A DNA stretch of 64,000 bases from the NCBI RefSeq assembly GCF_016599855.1, contig NZ_CP067041.1:6200001-6264000 (forward strand). The letters run 5' to 3'. The notes below the pieces were generated by a model, which did not search any database, was not told the origin of the DNA, and saw only the letters and a list, made by a program, of their open reading frames with translations. The stretch is from Bradyrhizobium diazoefficiens. GTDB lineage: Bacteria > Pseudomonadota > Alphaproteobacteria > Rhizobiales > Xanthobacteraceae. The first letter of the stretch is position 1; the number at the start of each line of letters is the position of its first letter. Positions 62,366-64,000 of this stretch are shown piece by piece. Position numbers and translations under genes: made by a program.

Positions 62366-62977
62366 CTACCGTTCGGCGAACGCGAGCTTGGCACCCAGCA
62401 GGGCAAAGCCTGCCGCAAAGGAGCGGCGCAGCCAGGCCATCACGCCGGGGCGGGAGATGACGCGCTCGCGGACCGAGGCCGCGCAGAGGCCATAGACGAT
62501 GAAGACTACAAACGTCATCGCCATGAAGGCGCCGCTCAATTCCAGCATCCGCCCCAGCACATGCGCCTCGTCCGCCGCGATGAACTGCGGCAGGAAGGCG
62601 AGAAAGAAGATCGAGAGTTTTGGGTTGAGGATGTTGATCAGCAAGCCGGTGATGATGACCCGGCCGCTAGAGCGCTCCTTGATATCAGCATCGATCCCAA
62701 GCGCCCCAGTCTCGCGCAGCGCCTGCCAGGACATGTAGAGCAGATAGGCCACGCCGCACCATTTCAGCGCCGCAAAGGCGAGCGCGCTGGTGTGCAGCAC
62801 GGCGGCAAGCCCGAGCATCGCCGCGATCATGTGCGGCACGATCCCGAGCGTGCAGCCGAACGCCGCCGCCACGCTGGCGCGCGAGCCCCGCGTCAGTGCG
62901 GCGGCCAAAGTGTAGAGCACGCCGGTGCCGGGCGAGGCGACGACGATCAGCGAGGTGAGCAGGAAGGACCAGGACAT
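62366..62977 (-). CDS. LysE/RhtB-family amino-acid exporter
   Basis: A 203-residue membrane protein with about six helices. The N-terminal SWSFLLTSLIVVASPGTGVLYTLAAALTRGSRASVAAAFGCTLGI is the LysE/RhtB signature, and ILNPKLSIFFLAFLPQF is the second conserved loop. Members export amino acids such as lysine, threonine, homoserine or cysteine; the substrate is not readable. The stop is six bases past a plus-strand terminator. Confidence 0.88.
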   Translation of the reverse strand: MSWSFLLTSLIVVASPGTGVLYTLAAALTRGSRASVAAAFGCTLGIVPHMIAAMLGLAAVLHTSALAFAALKWCGVAYLLYMSWQALRETGALGIDADIKERSSGRVIITGLLINILNPKLSIFFLAFLPQFIAADEAHVLGRMLELSGAFMAMTFVVFIVYGLCAASVRERVISRPGVMAWLRRSFAAGFALLGAKLAFAER

Positions 62978-63069
62978 GCCTCATCCCTATCACTCCTGAC
63001 GCTTGCGGAGAAGTCACGACACGGTCGGCACGCCGCCCGATCAAGCAAGACGCCAAAGCGCGGCGTGCT

Positions 63070-63444
63070 TCAGGTCAACTGAGCGATCTCGGCCTCTCGC
63101 AGCACGTCGAGGGGCGCCCACGGCTTGGCCCAGAATTTTGCGCCGTCAGGTAACGGTTGCACCAGCGGACGGCCCGAGGTGACGACGACATCGAGCTTCG
63201 GATTGCGATCCTTGGCGACGTGCGCCAGCTCGACGCCGTTCATGCGTCCGGCGAGCTGCACATCGGTCATCATCAGGCAGAGCGCGCCGGCATTCTTGTC
63301 CAGCACGCGCTCGGCGGCTTCCGCACTTTCGCACTGGATGACCTGATAGCCGCTCTCTTCGAGAAGCAGACACAACATCTCCCGCTGCATGGCGTCGTCT
63401 TCAACCACGAGTGCTGTCGCCGTAAATGGTTCTGATCGTCCCAT
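63070..63444 (-). CDS. single-domain response regulator
   Basis: A 124-residue receiver domain without output domain. Acidic pocket VEDD (about 14-17), phospho-Asp in MMTDVQL, and Lys in FWAKPWAPLDVL (normal KPF position). It probably relays or buffers a phosphate for a kinase elsewhere, or controls a protein by binding, as do the many small receivers of rhizobia. No partner gene is adjacent. Confidence 0.88.
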   Translation of the reverse strand: MGRSEPFTATALVVEDDAMQREMLCLLLEESGYQVIQCESAEAAERVLDKNAGALCLMMTDVQLAGRMNGVELAHVAKDRNPKLDVVVTSGRPLVQPLPDGAKFWAKPWAPLDVLREAEIAQLT

Positions 63445-63565
63445 CGGTGACTCCTAAGGCTGCCGCCTCCATTCAAGTAACCTGTGTTAAGGGGTGAATT
63501 CGCATACGGTTCGGTTCCATCCTGAAAAAATGTAAATCATAGTTCCTTTGGAGGATTGCCCGCCC

Positions 63566-64000
63566 TCACCGCCCCACCAGCCGGTCCGCAAAGTACCCGA
63601 TCGTCTTGCGGTAGATCACCGCCCTGTTCCACTCGCGCATTGCCTCGAAATTGGCGGAGCCTTCGTCATAGGGCTGGCCCATCTTGAAGCCGTTGGAGTG
63701 CAGGAGGTTCGCGGTCGAGGCGAGCACGTCGGCGACGCTGTGGCGGAGATCGACATGGCCGTCGCCGTCGAAATCGACGCCGTATTTGATATAGGACGAC
63801 GGCAGGAACTGGGTCTGGCCGATCTCACCGGCATAGGCGCCGATCAGGTCGCGCAGCGGCAGGTCGCCGCGCTGCACGATCTTGAGCGCGGCGAGCAGCT
63901 CGCCCTGGAACAGCTCGGTGCGCCGGCAATCATGCGCGAGCGTCGCAAGCGTGCGGATCACCGGCAGCTTGCCCATGTCGCCCTTGCCGAAATCGCTCTC
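63566..64000 (-). CDS. lytic murein transglycosylase, SLT_2/MltB type (cut by window)
   Basis: C-terminal 144 residues of a membrane-bound or periplasmic murein lytic enzyme; the N-terminus lies beyond 64000. The visible part begins ESDFGKGDMGKLPVIRTLATLAHDCRRTELF, where the first Glu is the family's catalytic acid (ES-x-[YF]-G). Then come GAYAGEIGQTQFLPSSYIKYGVDFDGDGHVDLRHSVADVLASTANLL, the SLT_2 signature. It is codon-perfect to the edge. A clean ORF starting at 63976 would be an artefact. Confidence 0.92.
   Translation of the reverse strand, partial: ESDFGKGDMGKLPVIRTLATLAHDCRRTELFQGELLAALKIVQRGDLPLRDLIGAYAGEIGQTQFLPSSYIKYGVDFDGDGHVDLRHSVADVLASTANLLHSNGFKMGQPYDEGSANFEAMREWNRAVIYRKTIGYFADRLVGR

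Overview
The window is GC-rich (visibly AT-poorer in only one gene) and reads as the chromosome of a Bradyrhizobium, close to the B. japonicum/diazoefficiens group. The best support is PutA: it has 999 residues and its P5C-dehydrogenase cysteine is residue 792, the length and numbering of the crystallised B. japonicum enzyme. Supporting signs are a single-chain long-chain-type acyl-CoA carboxylase, a ring-opening amidohydrolase of the cyanurate family, an alphaproteobacterial RpoH, and intergenic palindromic elements of the kind common in this genus.

Layout. 0.1-2 kb: sulfite dehydrogenase SorAB and a cold-shock protein. 2.2-5.8 kb: divergent putR/putA for proline catabolism. 6-14.7 kb: CoA-transferase, GST, a haem-motif secreted protein, a membrane protein, a cNMP-binding/MBL pair, and a lemA-TPM-TPM operon. 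14.9-21.5 kb: enoyl-CoA hydratase with two acyl-CoA dehydrogenases, facing a Mo-hydroxylase large subunit and a DapA-family lyase/synthase. 21.7-25.3 kb: a catalytically degenerate HtrA-like protein coupled to a receiver-less LuxR protein, converging on a two-component system. 25.5-34.4 kb: tex, cyanurate-type amidohydrolase plus amidase, a double-hotdog thioesterase, a duplicated membrane protein, dgoK-dgoA. 34.5-45.2 kb: a catabolic block made of a canonical sigma-54 promoter before a luciferase-like monooxygenase and flavin reductase, a sigma-54 activator, a BC-BCCP-CT single-chain carboxylase, an acyl-CoA ligase and a chemoreceptor. 45.5-48.8 kb: small genes, a COG0523 GTPase and an N-acyl-D-amino-acid deacylase. 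48.7-53.6 kb: an oxidative-stress segment (LysR, peroxiredoxin, RclR-like AraC, AhpD-like protein, DUF417 protein) bracketed by a 172-bp direct repeat. 53.6-57.3 kb: 2H phosphoesterase, NERD-helicase, lipoprotein hydrolase. 57.4-64 kb: tRNA-Glu, rluD, rpoH, a diguanylate cyclase, a 22-residue lysine peptide, LysE, a lone receiver protein, and a lytic transglycosylase cut by the window edge.

The observations most worth following are the direct-repeat-bracketed RclR-like stress module, the sigma-54 promoter with an upstream palindrome before the monooxygenase operon, the HtrA pseudoprotease/LuxR pair, and the 22-residue poly-lysine peptide gene. No CRISPR array, transposase, integrase, rRNA or replication origin was seen. 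All functional statements rest on reading the sequence and on family knowledge; no database search was run.
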